A stretch of 5,820 nt of DNA from Clostridiaceae bacterium (GTDB lineage: Bacteria; Bacillota; Clostridia; Saccharofermentanales; Fastidiosipilaceae): positions 1-5,820 of the forward strand of contig JAAYZH010000139.1 of assembly GCA_012514965.1 (NCBI GenBank). The letters run 5' to 3'. A program made the position numbers and the translations under genes. Below the pieces are notes generated by a model, which saw nothing but the letters and a program-made list of their open reading frames with translations, made no database searches and had not been told where the DNA came from. Each line of letters starts with the position of its first letter. Positions within the stretch are counted from its first letter, which is position 1. Below, piece after piece: positions 1-5,600 of this stretch.

Positions 1-1
1 A

Positions 2-862
2 AGGAAAATCTTCGCCAGTGTGCACGAAGCTTTTGGCGGCGAGTTCAGCATGGCAATAGCCGGAGCTGCGCCCATGAGTCTGGAAATTATTAATTTCTTC
101 GAGAACATTGGCGTCCGCATAATGCAAGGCTACGGCCTCACGGAGACCTCGCCGGTCGTGGCAGGCTGCAACACAGAATTGTTTGTGGCAGGCACTGTAG
201 GGGTAGCGATGCCGGGCGTCGAAGTGGCCATTGAGAATGAAGCGCCGGGCGAGACCGGTGAGATTCTGATCCGTGGTGACTTGCTCATGAATGGATATTA
301 CCGTGATCCGGAGGCAACTGCGGAGGCGATAGACAAAGACGGCTGGTTCCACTCCGGTGACCTCGGCGCTATTGACGAGAAGACCGGCTGCCTCGCCATC
401 AACGGTCGAATCAAATCCCTCATTGTGCTCGAAAGCGGCAAGAAGGTAGTGCCCGAAGAGCTTGAGTTGCTGATCAACCAAAACGGCCAGACCTTCGTCA
501 AAGACTCCCTGGTTTTCAGCCAGACCGACGAGCAAGGCAAGGTGGTTTTGGCCGCCAAGCTGGTCTTGGACAAAGACAGCCTGGAGAGTATTATCAGCGC
601 AGGTGACAACCGCAGCATACAGGAACGTGTCGATGAATTGATCAAAACCGTGAATGGCATGATCCCTTCATTCAAACGCATCAACACCTATTTCTTCAGC
701 TTCCAGGATATGATTCGCACCACGACGCTCAAGGTGAAACGCGCCGCCGAGATTGAGGTCTTCTTGCATGAGCTGCAGAAACGCGGCTTGCTGCTGAAAG
801 AAATCGCCGGCAAGAACATCGATGATTATTTCGCCGACCTGGGGACGGGTGAGCTTGTCTAG
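2..862 (+). CDS. AMP-forming long-chain acyl-CoA synthetase (C-terminal part, 5' truncated by window edge)
   Basis: Adenylate-forming enzyme that activates a carboxylic acid, probably a fatty acid, to acyl-AMP and then acyl-CoA in the cytoplasm. The frame is open from base 2, so the GTG at 20 is not the start; about 286 codons are visible and the N-terminal half lies outside the window. Visible ANL-superfamily motifs in order are GAAP near base 60, the YGLTETSP adenine/AMP motif at 131-154, WFHSGDLG at 344-367 (its Asp normally binds the ribose hydroxyls), the hinge region INGRIKSLIVLESGKKVVPEE at about 398-460, and TTTLKVKR near 719-742, whose lysine is a candidate for the C-terminal catalytic A10 lysine. 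The hinge has Ser where many relatives have Asp or Asn after GRxK. Overall resemblance is to FadD/ACSL enzymes with bacterial long-chain specificity; the exact substrate cannot be read from the sequence. No obvious hairpin-plus-T-run terminator follows the TAG stop. Confidence 0.93.
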   Translation, partial: RKIFASVHEAFGGEFSMAIAGAAPMSLEIINFFENIGVRIMQGYGLTETSPVVAGCNTELFVAGTVGVAMPGVEVAIENEAPGETGEILIRGDLLMNGYYRDPEATAEAIDKDGWFHSGDLGAIDEKTGCLAINGRIKSLIVLESGKKVVPEELELLINQNGQTFVKDSLVFSQTDEQGKVVLAAKLVLDKDSLESIISAGDNRSIQERVDELIKTVNGMIPSFKRINTYFFSFQDMIRTTTLKVKRAAEIEVFLHELQKRGLLLKEIAGKNIDDYFADLGTGELV

Positions 863-943
863 ACCAATCTCCTTACCGTCAAGACCCAAGGGGTCAAGAT
901 GAACGAAGAGCGAACCGCCTTGTTCCCATGGGAAGAGGCGACT

Positions 944-1060
944 ACTGAAAAAGTCCAGTCAATCATGGTAATTTTGAGGGTGGAAGTGGCAACTTTCGCC
1001 GGCATTCGTGTGGCGGAAACGGGCAGCGGCAAATGTTGTCACTCAAGCGACTTTTTCAGT
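944..1060. repeat. MITE-like fold-back element with 12-bp perfect terminal inverted repeats
   Basis: ACTGAAAAAGTC at 944-955 is the exact reverse complement of GACTTTTTCAGT at 1049-1060. A second, inner inverted pair lies at 986-1001 and 1027-1042 and matches at 13 of 16 positions, so the 117-bp unit can fold back on itself. A near-identical 11-mer, GGGAAGAGRCG, flanks it on both sides at 930-940 and 1068-1078. Terminal inverted repeats, small size and no coding capacity are typical of non-autonomous transposable elements or palindromic intergenic repeats. No clean target-site duplication abuts the arms, so insertion is inferred rather than shown. The apparent 64-codon frame at 899-1093 runs through the element and is probably a by-product. 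Confidence 0.55.
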
Positions 1061-1345
1061 GGCTTCTGGGAAGAGACGGTTTTTTATTTATAAAGTCGGC
1101 ATCTAACACAGCAGACAGCGGAGGAAAGTACTCTGATGATGAGGATTTTCAAAAGGCCGTGAGTCTCTGTATGGAACGCATCGCAGCAGTTAATCCCGAA
1201 GCTTATGGCTATCGCTATGCTCCCGAGCTCGCGCCCCGAATGCAGCCGGCACCGCAAGGCTGGCGTGGCTACATGAAATGCTGCCTGTAGAGAGCTTGGC
1301 ATGAAGAGCGAAAGGGTCTGTGTAGTCGAGGTAAGAATGCTTACA

Positions 1346-1376
1346 TCCCAGTGACAAAAACCTTCCCAATCCGAGC
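1346..1376 (+). repeat. 31-bp direct repeat, copy 1
   Basis: Begins TCCCAGTGACAAAAACCTT and ends AATCCGAGC. It matches the copy at 1491-1521 at 29 of 31 positions; the differences are CC in this copy against GA around the CCTTsCmAATCC segment. A GTAAG-AATG-CTTAC hairpin sits just upstream at 1331-1344. Function unknown. Confidence 0.8.
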
Positions 1377-1456
1377 ACGGGGGTCCAGGAGAGTAGAAGA
1401 TTTGCCATATTTAATCGTTAGAGAGGAGAATCGTTGACTTTATTGAACAGACGAGG

Positions 1457-1519
1457 TCGGATTACAGCGATTTTTGTCATCCGCCGGCCCTCCCAGTGAC
1501 AAAAACCTTGCAAATCCGA
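1457..1519. repeat. Long imperfect dyad (two nested inverted repeats)
   Basis: Outer arms TCGGATT (1457-1463) and AATCCGA (1513-1519) pair perfectly. Then comes a symmetric 7-by-7 unpaired interval, and inner arms TTTTTGTCA (1471-1479) and TGACAAAAA (1497-1505) pair perfectly around a 17-base GC-rich loop. A transcript could fold into a hairpin with an internal loop. It is not a standard terminator because the U-rich part lies in the stem rather than after it. Confidence 0.5.
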
Positions 1520-1521
1520 GC
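1491..1521 (+). repeat. 31-bp direct repeat, copy 2
   Basis: Second copy of the repeat at 1346-1376, 145 bp downstream, with two mismatches. Unlike copy 1, it forms the right arm of a dyad whose left arm is at 1457-1479. It lies about 170 bp upstream of the MBL-rhodanese start, so it could be part of that operon's leader or simply repeat debris. Confidence 0.8.
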
Positions 1522-1675
1522 TTACAGTCAATTACAGCAACTTTCGCCGGTATCTTTGAGGCGCAGGCAGCTCCTTGTCTACTCGTGTTGTCGATTATCC
1601 TTTATACTAATATCAAGCAAAGTTCTTATACGGAGCGCCGACAAAACTTGGCGGATATACACGTATGTAAAAATC

Positions 1676-1682
1676 AGGAGGT
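1676..1682 (+). promoter_or_regulatory. Ribosome binding site fixing the MBL-rhodanese start
   Basis: AGGAGGT ends 4 bases before ATG at 1687. This near-perfect anti-16S match selects 1687 over the in-frame upstream alternative at 1474, which would add 71 residues with no recognisable domain, translated from repeat DNA. Confidence 0.85.
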
Positions 1683-1686
1683 CTGT

Positions 1687-3042
1687 ATGTTCTTCAGAAA
1701 AATCGAGACAGTAGGTTTGGCCCACTATTCGTACATGATCGGTGACGGCGATGATATAGCCGTGATTGACCCGATGCGTGATGTGAATGTCTACATGGAG
1801 GAAGCCAGGCGGGCCGGCCTGCGAATTAAGCATGTTTTCGAGACTCACCGCAACGAGGATTATGTCATCGGGTCGATGGAATTGGCGGCGAAAACCGGCG
1901 CGACCGTATACGTCTCAGCGCACGAAGACCTGGGCCACGTGTATGGGGAACGTATTCATGATGGATTCGAAGTTGTCATGGGCGAGATCACGATCAAGGC
2001 TATTCATACACCCGGTCACACGCTGGGCCACATGAGCTATGCAGTCTACGAGCAGGGTGTAGAAACGGCATACATGGTATTCACCGGCGACTGTCTGTTC
2101 ATGGGCGACTTAGGGCGTACAGATTTCTACGGGCCTGAGAATCTGGCCAAAATGACCGGCTTGCTCTATGACAGCGTCTTCGAGAAGCTCCTCCCCCTGG
2201 GTGACCATGTGCTCTTCTGTCCGGCCCATGGCGCAGGTTCCGCGTGCGGGGATGCCATGGACAACAGACCGTATTCGTCCTTTGGCTATGAGAAGCGGAA
2301 GAATCCATACCTGCAAGTGAACACGAAAGAAGAGTTCATAGACATGTTCGCCAGGATTCGAATCAAGCCAAGATATTTCGAGCGGATCGAGGTGCTGAAT
2401 GTTGAAGGCGGTGAGTTCGTCGGCAACGAAGTCCTGCTTCAGGCCTTGACGGTCGAAGAGGTCGAGGCCATGAAGGATGAGGTCCTGCTGGTGGATATCA
2501 GGACGAAGGAAGCCTTTATCGGCGGGCACATCCCAGGCTCTATCTTTTTGCCGAAGAGCAATCTCACGGCTTTCCTGGGTTCAATCTTTTTCCCTGATGT
2601 AAAGATTGTGTTTATTATCGACAGTCAGGTGGAGGAATTGGAAGAGGTTTACTGGTACTGCCGCCGCATTGGTTTCGACCATCTTATGGGTTTCCTGCCG
2701 GCTGGCATTGAGATGTGGCAGTATTTTGGCTATGAGACCGATACGCTGAACTCGATCTCGGCCAAAGATTTCATGTCAATCCCCAAAGGCGATGACTCCA
2801 TTCTCCTCGACATTCGTGACAGCAACGAACTGGAGGCCGGCGACCCTGAACACAACAGAATTAACATTCCGCTCAAGAGTCTTTATGAAAACCTCGACAA
2901 GCTTGACAAGAGCAAGACCATTTACGTGCTGTGCGGTTCCGGTAACCGGGCGGCTACGGCGGCAGGTTATCTACAAGTGCGGGGTTTTGACGCAGTGGTC
3001 ATTACCGGCGGCGTGGGTATGTATAGGACACTTTCGCAGTGA
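1687..3042 (+). CDS. MBL-fold hydrolase with two rhodanese domains (persulfide dioxygenase-like)
   Basis: A 451-residue cytoplasmic protein with no signal peptide. Residues 1-240 are a metallo-beta-lactamase domain of the ETHE1/glyoxalase II type. It has ETHRNEDYVIGS (H54, D58), HTPGHTLGH (H111), FTGDCLF (D135) and CPAHGAGS (H181). The classical HxHxDH is altered to H-R-N-E-D-Y. The set H54/H111/D135 corresponds by motif to the His-His-Asp iron triad of ETHE1 persulfide dioxygenases, while second-metal-site residues are missing, which suggests a mononuclear metal centre. Residues 255-350 form a rhodanese-like domain without a cysteine in its active loop, so it is probably inactive. Residues 355-451 form a second rhodanese with the loop CGSGNR (C416) intact, able to carry a persulfide. 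The likely role is oxidation or transfer of sulfane sulfur, for example glutathione or bacillithiol persulfide or a protein persulfide; this is inferred from family. It leads a co-directional set with the FMN-binding protein and nitroreductase downstream. The ATG is chosen for its AGGAGGT site. Confidence 0.9.
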   Translation: MFFRKIETVGLAHYSYMIGDGDDIAVIDPMRDVNVYMEEARRAGLRIKHVFETHRNEDYVIGSMELAAKTGATVYVSAHEDLGHVYGERIHDGFEVVMGEITIKAIHTPGHTLGHMSYAVYEQGVETAYMVFTGDCLFMGDLGRTDFYGPENLAKMTGLLYDSVFEKLLPLGDHVLFCPAHGAGSACGDAMDNRPYSSFGYEKRKNPYLQVNTKEEFIDMFARIRIKPRYFERIEVLNVEGGEFVGNEVLLQALTVEEVEAMKDEVLLVDIRTKEAFIGGHIPGSIFLPKSNLTAFLGSIFFPDVKIVFIIDSQVEELEEVYWYCRRIGFDHLMGFLPAGIEMWQYFGYETDTLNSISAKDFMSIPKGDDSILLDIRDSNELEAGDPEHNRINIPLKSLYENLDKLDKSKTIYVLCGSGNRAATAAGYLQVRGFDAVVITGGVGMYRTLSQ

Positions 3043-3074
3043 GTCTGGTGGATCAGACTGAGAGGATAGTATTT

Positions 3075-3506
3075 ATGCTGACAACTGCTGAGAATATGCT
3101 CGGGAGGAGTGACTTCTGTGTGCTCGCTACGTGCAGCCGCGATTTGCCCAATAGCTCACTTATGCATTTCCTGTACGATACCAGTGACAAGACGATTTAC
3201 ATGCTTACCCTCAGGGGGAGTGTGAAGGACGACAACATCACGGCGAATCCGCAGGTCAGCTTGCTGGTGGACACACGTATGGATGTGCAGCAGCAGGGGC
3301 AGCCTGTGGCAGCTTTGACCGTATATGGCAAGGCACGATTCGTTGAAGGGGCAGAAGCCAGACGGGCCAAAATCACGGAGCTGCTGGATAAGTACCCGGA
3401 TTTGGCCCCAATCGCCGGCAACGACCAATGCCTGGTCATGCAGGTGCAAGTTGAGAAGATGATGATGCTTGACGGGGTCAACGATCAAAGCACGATTTAT
3501 TTGTGA
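3075..3506 (+). CDS. Pyridoxamine 5'-phosphate oxidase-like FMN split-barrel protein
   Basis: A 143-residue small cytoplasmic protein of the FMN-binding split-barrel superfamily. The N-terminal part SDFCVLATCSRDLPNSSLM, followed by KTIYMLTLRGSVKDDNITANPQ, is the usual first half of the barrel, where the R/S/K residues contact the flavin phosphate. NPQVSLLVDTR and LTVYGKARFVEG supply later strands. Members act as flavin- or F420-dependent reductases or oxidases, heme-degrading enzymes or flavin carriers, and the sequence does not say which. Start choice: ATG at 3075 has GAGGA at 3062-3066, 8 bases upstream. An in-frame GTG at 3039 would add 12 residues and overlap the previous stop as GTGA, which is possible through translational coupling but has a weaker site. 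The tight link to the MBL-rhodanese gene (32 bases, or overlap) suggests co-transcription and a shared redox role. Confidence 0.82.
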   Translation: MLTTAENMLGRSDFCVLATCSRDLPNSSLMHFLYDTSDKTIYMLTLRGSVKDDNITANPQVSLLVDTRMDVQQQGQPVAALTVYGKARFVEGAEARRAKITELLDKYPDLAPIAGNDQCLVMQVQVEKMMMLDGVNDQSTIYL

Positions 3507-3580
3507 GTACAAGACTATCCACCTGCCTTGCTGTGTGATCGCTTGGCGTGATGAGCAGGAGTGAATGACTTGAGGGCTTT

Positions 3581-4452
3581 ATGAAGATTCCGTTTCCAAT
3601 TGAGAGCACGATCGAGGCCAGACGTTCGGCGCGCAGTTATCAGATGCGGTCGGTAGATCCAGAAACCATGGCGCAGCTGAAGATATTTGCTGAGAGACTG
3701 CCGTTGCCTTTTGCCCAAGAAGGTGAGATTCGCTTCTTCCGGGCTGACCCGACCAAAGTCCTGTACCCGCTTATGAAGTCTCCGCCTGATAATGTAGCTT
3801 TCTTGCTGAAACCGATGTGGTGTCAATTTCCAAAGCTGGTTTTGCGGGGGAGCTGCTAATCTTGTTTGCGCAGAGCAAGGGCCTTGCCACATGCTGGTAT
3901 GGGCACTACAAGCTAGCTGAGCTGGAGCGCCTGATGCCACATTTGCAGACCGGGGAGCAGCTGCAGGAAGCGAATATGGGTTTTGGGTATGCCAAAGGCG
4001 AGACCAGCGGAGTGCGTGCGATCTGCCTGACACCCCTGGGCTCTTATGAGGACAAGGGTTTGCGTCTGCTGGATCGGATCACCGAGAAGACGATCAGCCA
4101 CAAGCGCAAGAGTATCGAGGAGTTGCTGGAGCGACCGGAAGACTTTTCGAGCCTGTCTGAGGATGTTCTCTATGCGTTGGATTTGGCCCGCAAAGCCCCA
4201 TCTGCTGCGAACAGCCAAATGTGGCGTTTCGGTTTTGAGGATGACTTCCGCACGATTACTGTTGCCATGCCCAGAGGCTACCAGCATTTTAAGTGGGAGC
4301 ATCCGAATGTTGACATTGGCATTTGCGCCTGCCACGTTTGGCTGGCCTTACTGGATCGCGGGTACGAGCTGCAGGTCACGGTACGCGAGGAAGACGGGCG
4401 GGCAGTCTGGCGCATCACGCGAACAGGGTCCTTGCCAGGCCTTGAACAGTAG
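3581..4452 (+). pseudogene. TM1586-type nitroreductase family protein, frameshifted
   Basis: Two frames together give one nitroreductase-fold flavoprotein of about 290 residues. The first frame (from ATG 3581, GAGGG at 3572-3576) carries IEARRSARSYQM, the usual N-terminal FMN-phosphate-binding stretch, and proceeds to FLLK at 3800-3811. It then loses meaning and stops at 3859. The other frame continues TDVVSISKAGFAGELL from about 3811, then GLATCWYG, LARKAPSAANSQMWRF and HPNVDIGICACHVWL, which match the putative TM1586 nitroreductase family, and ends at TAG 4450. One missing A in the GAAAC run at 3808-3812 restores a continuous frame. Relatives bind FMN and use NAD(P)H, but the natural substrate is unknown. 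Either the gene is a recent pseudogene or the base is a sequencing or assembly error; the intact downstream frame and family-level conservation show decay has not gone far. It is third in the co-directional set, 74 bases after the split-barrel gene. Confidence 0.85.
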
Positions 4453-4454
4453 CC

Positions 4455-5426
4455 TTACTTGCCTTGTGGCTGAGCGGCGAAATTCTGCTCTGCTGCCAGG
4501 CGAAAACGATCCAGAAGGAAAGCTCGCGCTTCTTGACTGACACTCGCGTCCGGGCAAACAATATCAAAACCATGATAGCAGCCTTCGTATACTCGGTAGG
4601 AGACTGGTACACCAGCCGTGCGAAGCCTGTCCAGATAGTCGACTACTTCATCGTGGAAGGGTTCAAGACTGCCGACGTAGGAGCAAACAGGCGGGAGACC
4701 GCTTACGTCTGTGGAGCGGGCAGGCGCGGCATAGATCGGGACATCCTCTCTGCCGTATAAATTACCCAGGTATAGCTTCCAGGCAAGCTGGTTCGACTTA
4801 CTGTTCCAGACCGGTCCGTCATTGTCACGGGCGGAGGGCAGCTTCATCCTGTCATCGAGCATGGGATAGAGCAATATCTGATACGCAATAGCGACTTCGC
4901 CACGGTCCCTGGCGTGGAGGCAAAGCCCTGCCCCCAGGCCGCCGCCGGCACTGTTCCCGCCGACCATGAGCTGGTCGCTCCGCATACCGTAGGTCTCGCC
5001 ATGTTCGCGCAGCCACAGCAAGGCTGCATAACTGTCTTCCAGAGCGGCCGGGTAGGGGGCATCCAGTGACAGCCTATAGTCCGGGGCAACGACGACACAA
5101 GCGCTTGCTTCTATAAAGCGTTCAATGAATGCCTCGTCTTGTTCCGGAGTGCCCATCGCATAGCCTCCCCCATGGAGCCACAGCAAGCCCGGCACGCTAT
5201 CTTGTTTGTGGTGCGGAGAGTAGATGCAGAGTCGAAGTCTGCTGCCATCTGCCCTGGGAACGAATAGCTGCTCGTATTGTACTCTGCCGCTCGACCTGCC
5301 CTTCAAGGCTTCGACCCCTGTTTTGGCCAAACGGAATTTCCTCTCTGTGAAACTGGGAAGCAAGAATCGCATTATGGCACCGACCTTGCGCAGCTCAGGG
5401 TGAATCATGGATGGCTCGATGTGCAT
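4455..5426 (-). CDS. HSL-family alpha/beta hydrolase (esterase/lipase-like)
   Basis: A 323-residue cytoplasmic serine hydrolase of the hormone-sensitive-lipase/alpha-beta hydrolase 3 family. It shows the oxyanion-hole motif HGGG (85-88), the nucleophile elbow GNSAG (S159), and a C-terminal YHGF with H285 as catalytic histidine. The catalytic acid position reads GSLEPFHDE, so E255 seems to replace the usual Asp, with D259 four residues on as an alternative. Family members hydrolyse short- to medium-chain acyl esters, including xenobiotics; the natural substrate here is unknown. No signal peptide or membrane segment is seen. The start is supported by GGAGG on the minus strand (complement of 5433-5437), 6 bases before the ATG. 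The gene converges on the nitroreductase with two bases between stop codons and diverges from the PadR-family regulator, which may control it. Confidence 0.93.
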   Translation of the reverse strand: MHIEPSMIHPELRKVGAIMRFLLPSFTERKFRLAKTGVEALKGRSSGRVQYEQLFVPRADGSRLRLCIYSPHHKQDSVPGLLWLHGGGYAMGTPEQDEAFIERFIEASACVVVAPDYRLSLDAPYPAALEDSYAALLWLREHGETYGMRSDQLMVGGNSAGGGLGAGLCLHARDRGEVAIAYQILLYPMLDDRMKLPSARDNDGPVWNSKSNQLAWKLYLGNLYGREDVPIYAAPARSTDVSGLPPVCSYVGSLEPFHDEVVDYLDRLRTAGVPVSYRVYEGCYHGFDIVCPDASVSQEARAFLLDRFRLAAEQNFAAQPQGK

Positions 5427-5474
5427 GTGGATCCTCCGCTCCTCAGGTGTCTGCTTGTTAAATGATTCTCATGA

Positions 5475-5501
5475 ATTATGATAGCAGGTCATGCTCGTCA
5501 A
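5475..5501 (-). promoter_or_regulatory. Possible promoter of the hydrolase gene
   Basis: On the minus strand, TTGACG (complement of 5496-5501) is followed after 15 bases by CATAAT (complement of 5475-5480), about 50 bases upstream of the hydrolase start. The hexamers are close to sigma-70/SigA consensus but the spacer is shorter than the ideal 17, so the call is tentative. ATGA-TTC-TCAT at 5462-5472, just downstream, is a short dyad that could bind a regulator. Confidence 0.35.
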
Positions 5502-5551
5502 AGCTGCTGGATATTGTTTGTGACAATTTTTTCAGCCAGTGGAGAATGCTG

Positions 5552-5581
5552 TTGACAATAGTGTGTAATGCACAGTATTGT
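5552..5581 (+). promoter_or_regulatory. Promoter of the PadR-family gene
   Basis: TTGACA at 5552-5557 is a perfect -35 hexamer. TATTGT at 5576-5581 serves as -10 (4 of 6 consensus) with an 18-base spacer. The start codon follows 19 bases after the -10, leaving a very short leader that still holds the GGAGGG ribosome binding site at 5588-5593. Confidence 0.65.
5555..5581. promoter_or_regulatory. 27-bp dyad, putative PadR autoregulatory operator
   Basis: Left arm ACAATA-G-TGTG (5555-5565) and right arm CACA-G-TATTGT (5571-5581) are inverted repeats with a single G:G mismatch each side and a 5-base centre TAATG. The dyad covers the last bases of the -35, the whole spacer and the -10, so a bound dimer would block RNA polymerase. 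PadR proteins are dimeric winged-helix repressors that commonly bind dyads in their own promoters, so this is a natural operator candidate; binding itself is inferred. A related half-site pair, ATTGT-TTGTG-ACAAT, lies at 5513-5527. Confidence 0.6.
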
Positions 5582-5600
5582 GTAAATGGAGGGTAGTGCA

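Larger units (their letters stand above)
863..1686. other. 824-base repeat-rich intergenic region without a convincing gene
   Basis: No open frame here has a recognisable domain, and the frames that exist are short (64-85 codons), overlap the repeats described separately and lack good ribosome binding sites. The stretch contains a fold-back element (944-1060), a two-copy 31-bp direct repeat (1346-1376 and 1491-1521), a dyad around the second copy (1457-1519) and a 12-bp perfect palindrome TTCCCATGGGAA at 923-934. A small GACCC-AAG-GGGTC hairpin at 883-895 follows the upstream gene but has no T-run, so it is a poor terminator. The region probably combines mobile-element debris, the upstream gene's end and the leader of the downstream operon. 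Whether it is decayed coding sequence cannot be decided by eye. Confidence 0.7.

Noticed and set aside
899..1093. 64-codon frame
   Set aside because: It crosses the fold-back element, has no recognisable domain and only a weak ribosome binding site.
1033..1290. 85-codon frame
   Set aside because: It begins inside the right arm region of the fold-back element and has no motif I recognise. The C-terminal part could be a decayed gene, but nothing supports this.
1346..1521. CRISPR array
   Set aside because: Only two repeat copies, 114 bases apart, with no regular spacer units and no cas genes nearby.
1474..1686. 71-residue N-terminal extension of the MBL-rhodanese protein
   Set aside because: The frame is open, but it runs through repeat DNA and has no ribosome binding site at its start, whereas ATG 1687 has AGGAGGT and begins exactly at the family's typical N-terminus.
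3803..3819. Programmed -1 ribosomal frameshift in the nitroreductase
   Set aside because: No X-XXY-YYZ slippery heptamer at CTGAAACC and no evident downstream stimulatory structure; mutation or sequencing error is simpler.
5458..5480. Fur-box-like sequence near the hydrolase promoter
   Set aside because: Only about 11 of 19 bases match the Fur consensus and nothing in the neighbouring genes concerns iron uptake.
5513..5533. Rho-independent terminator (ATTGT-TTGTG-ACAAT followed by T run)
   Set aside because: The stem is only 5 AT-rich pairs and no plus-strand gene ends upstream of it; a regulatory half-site pair is more likely.
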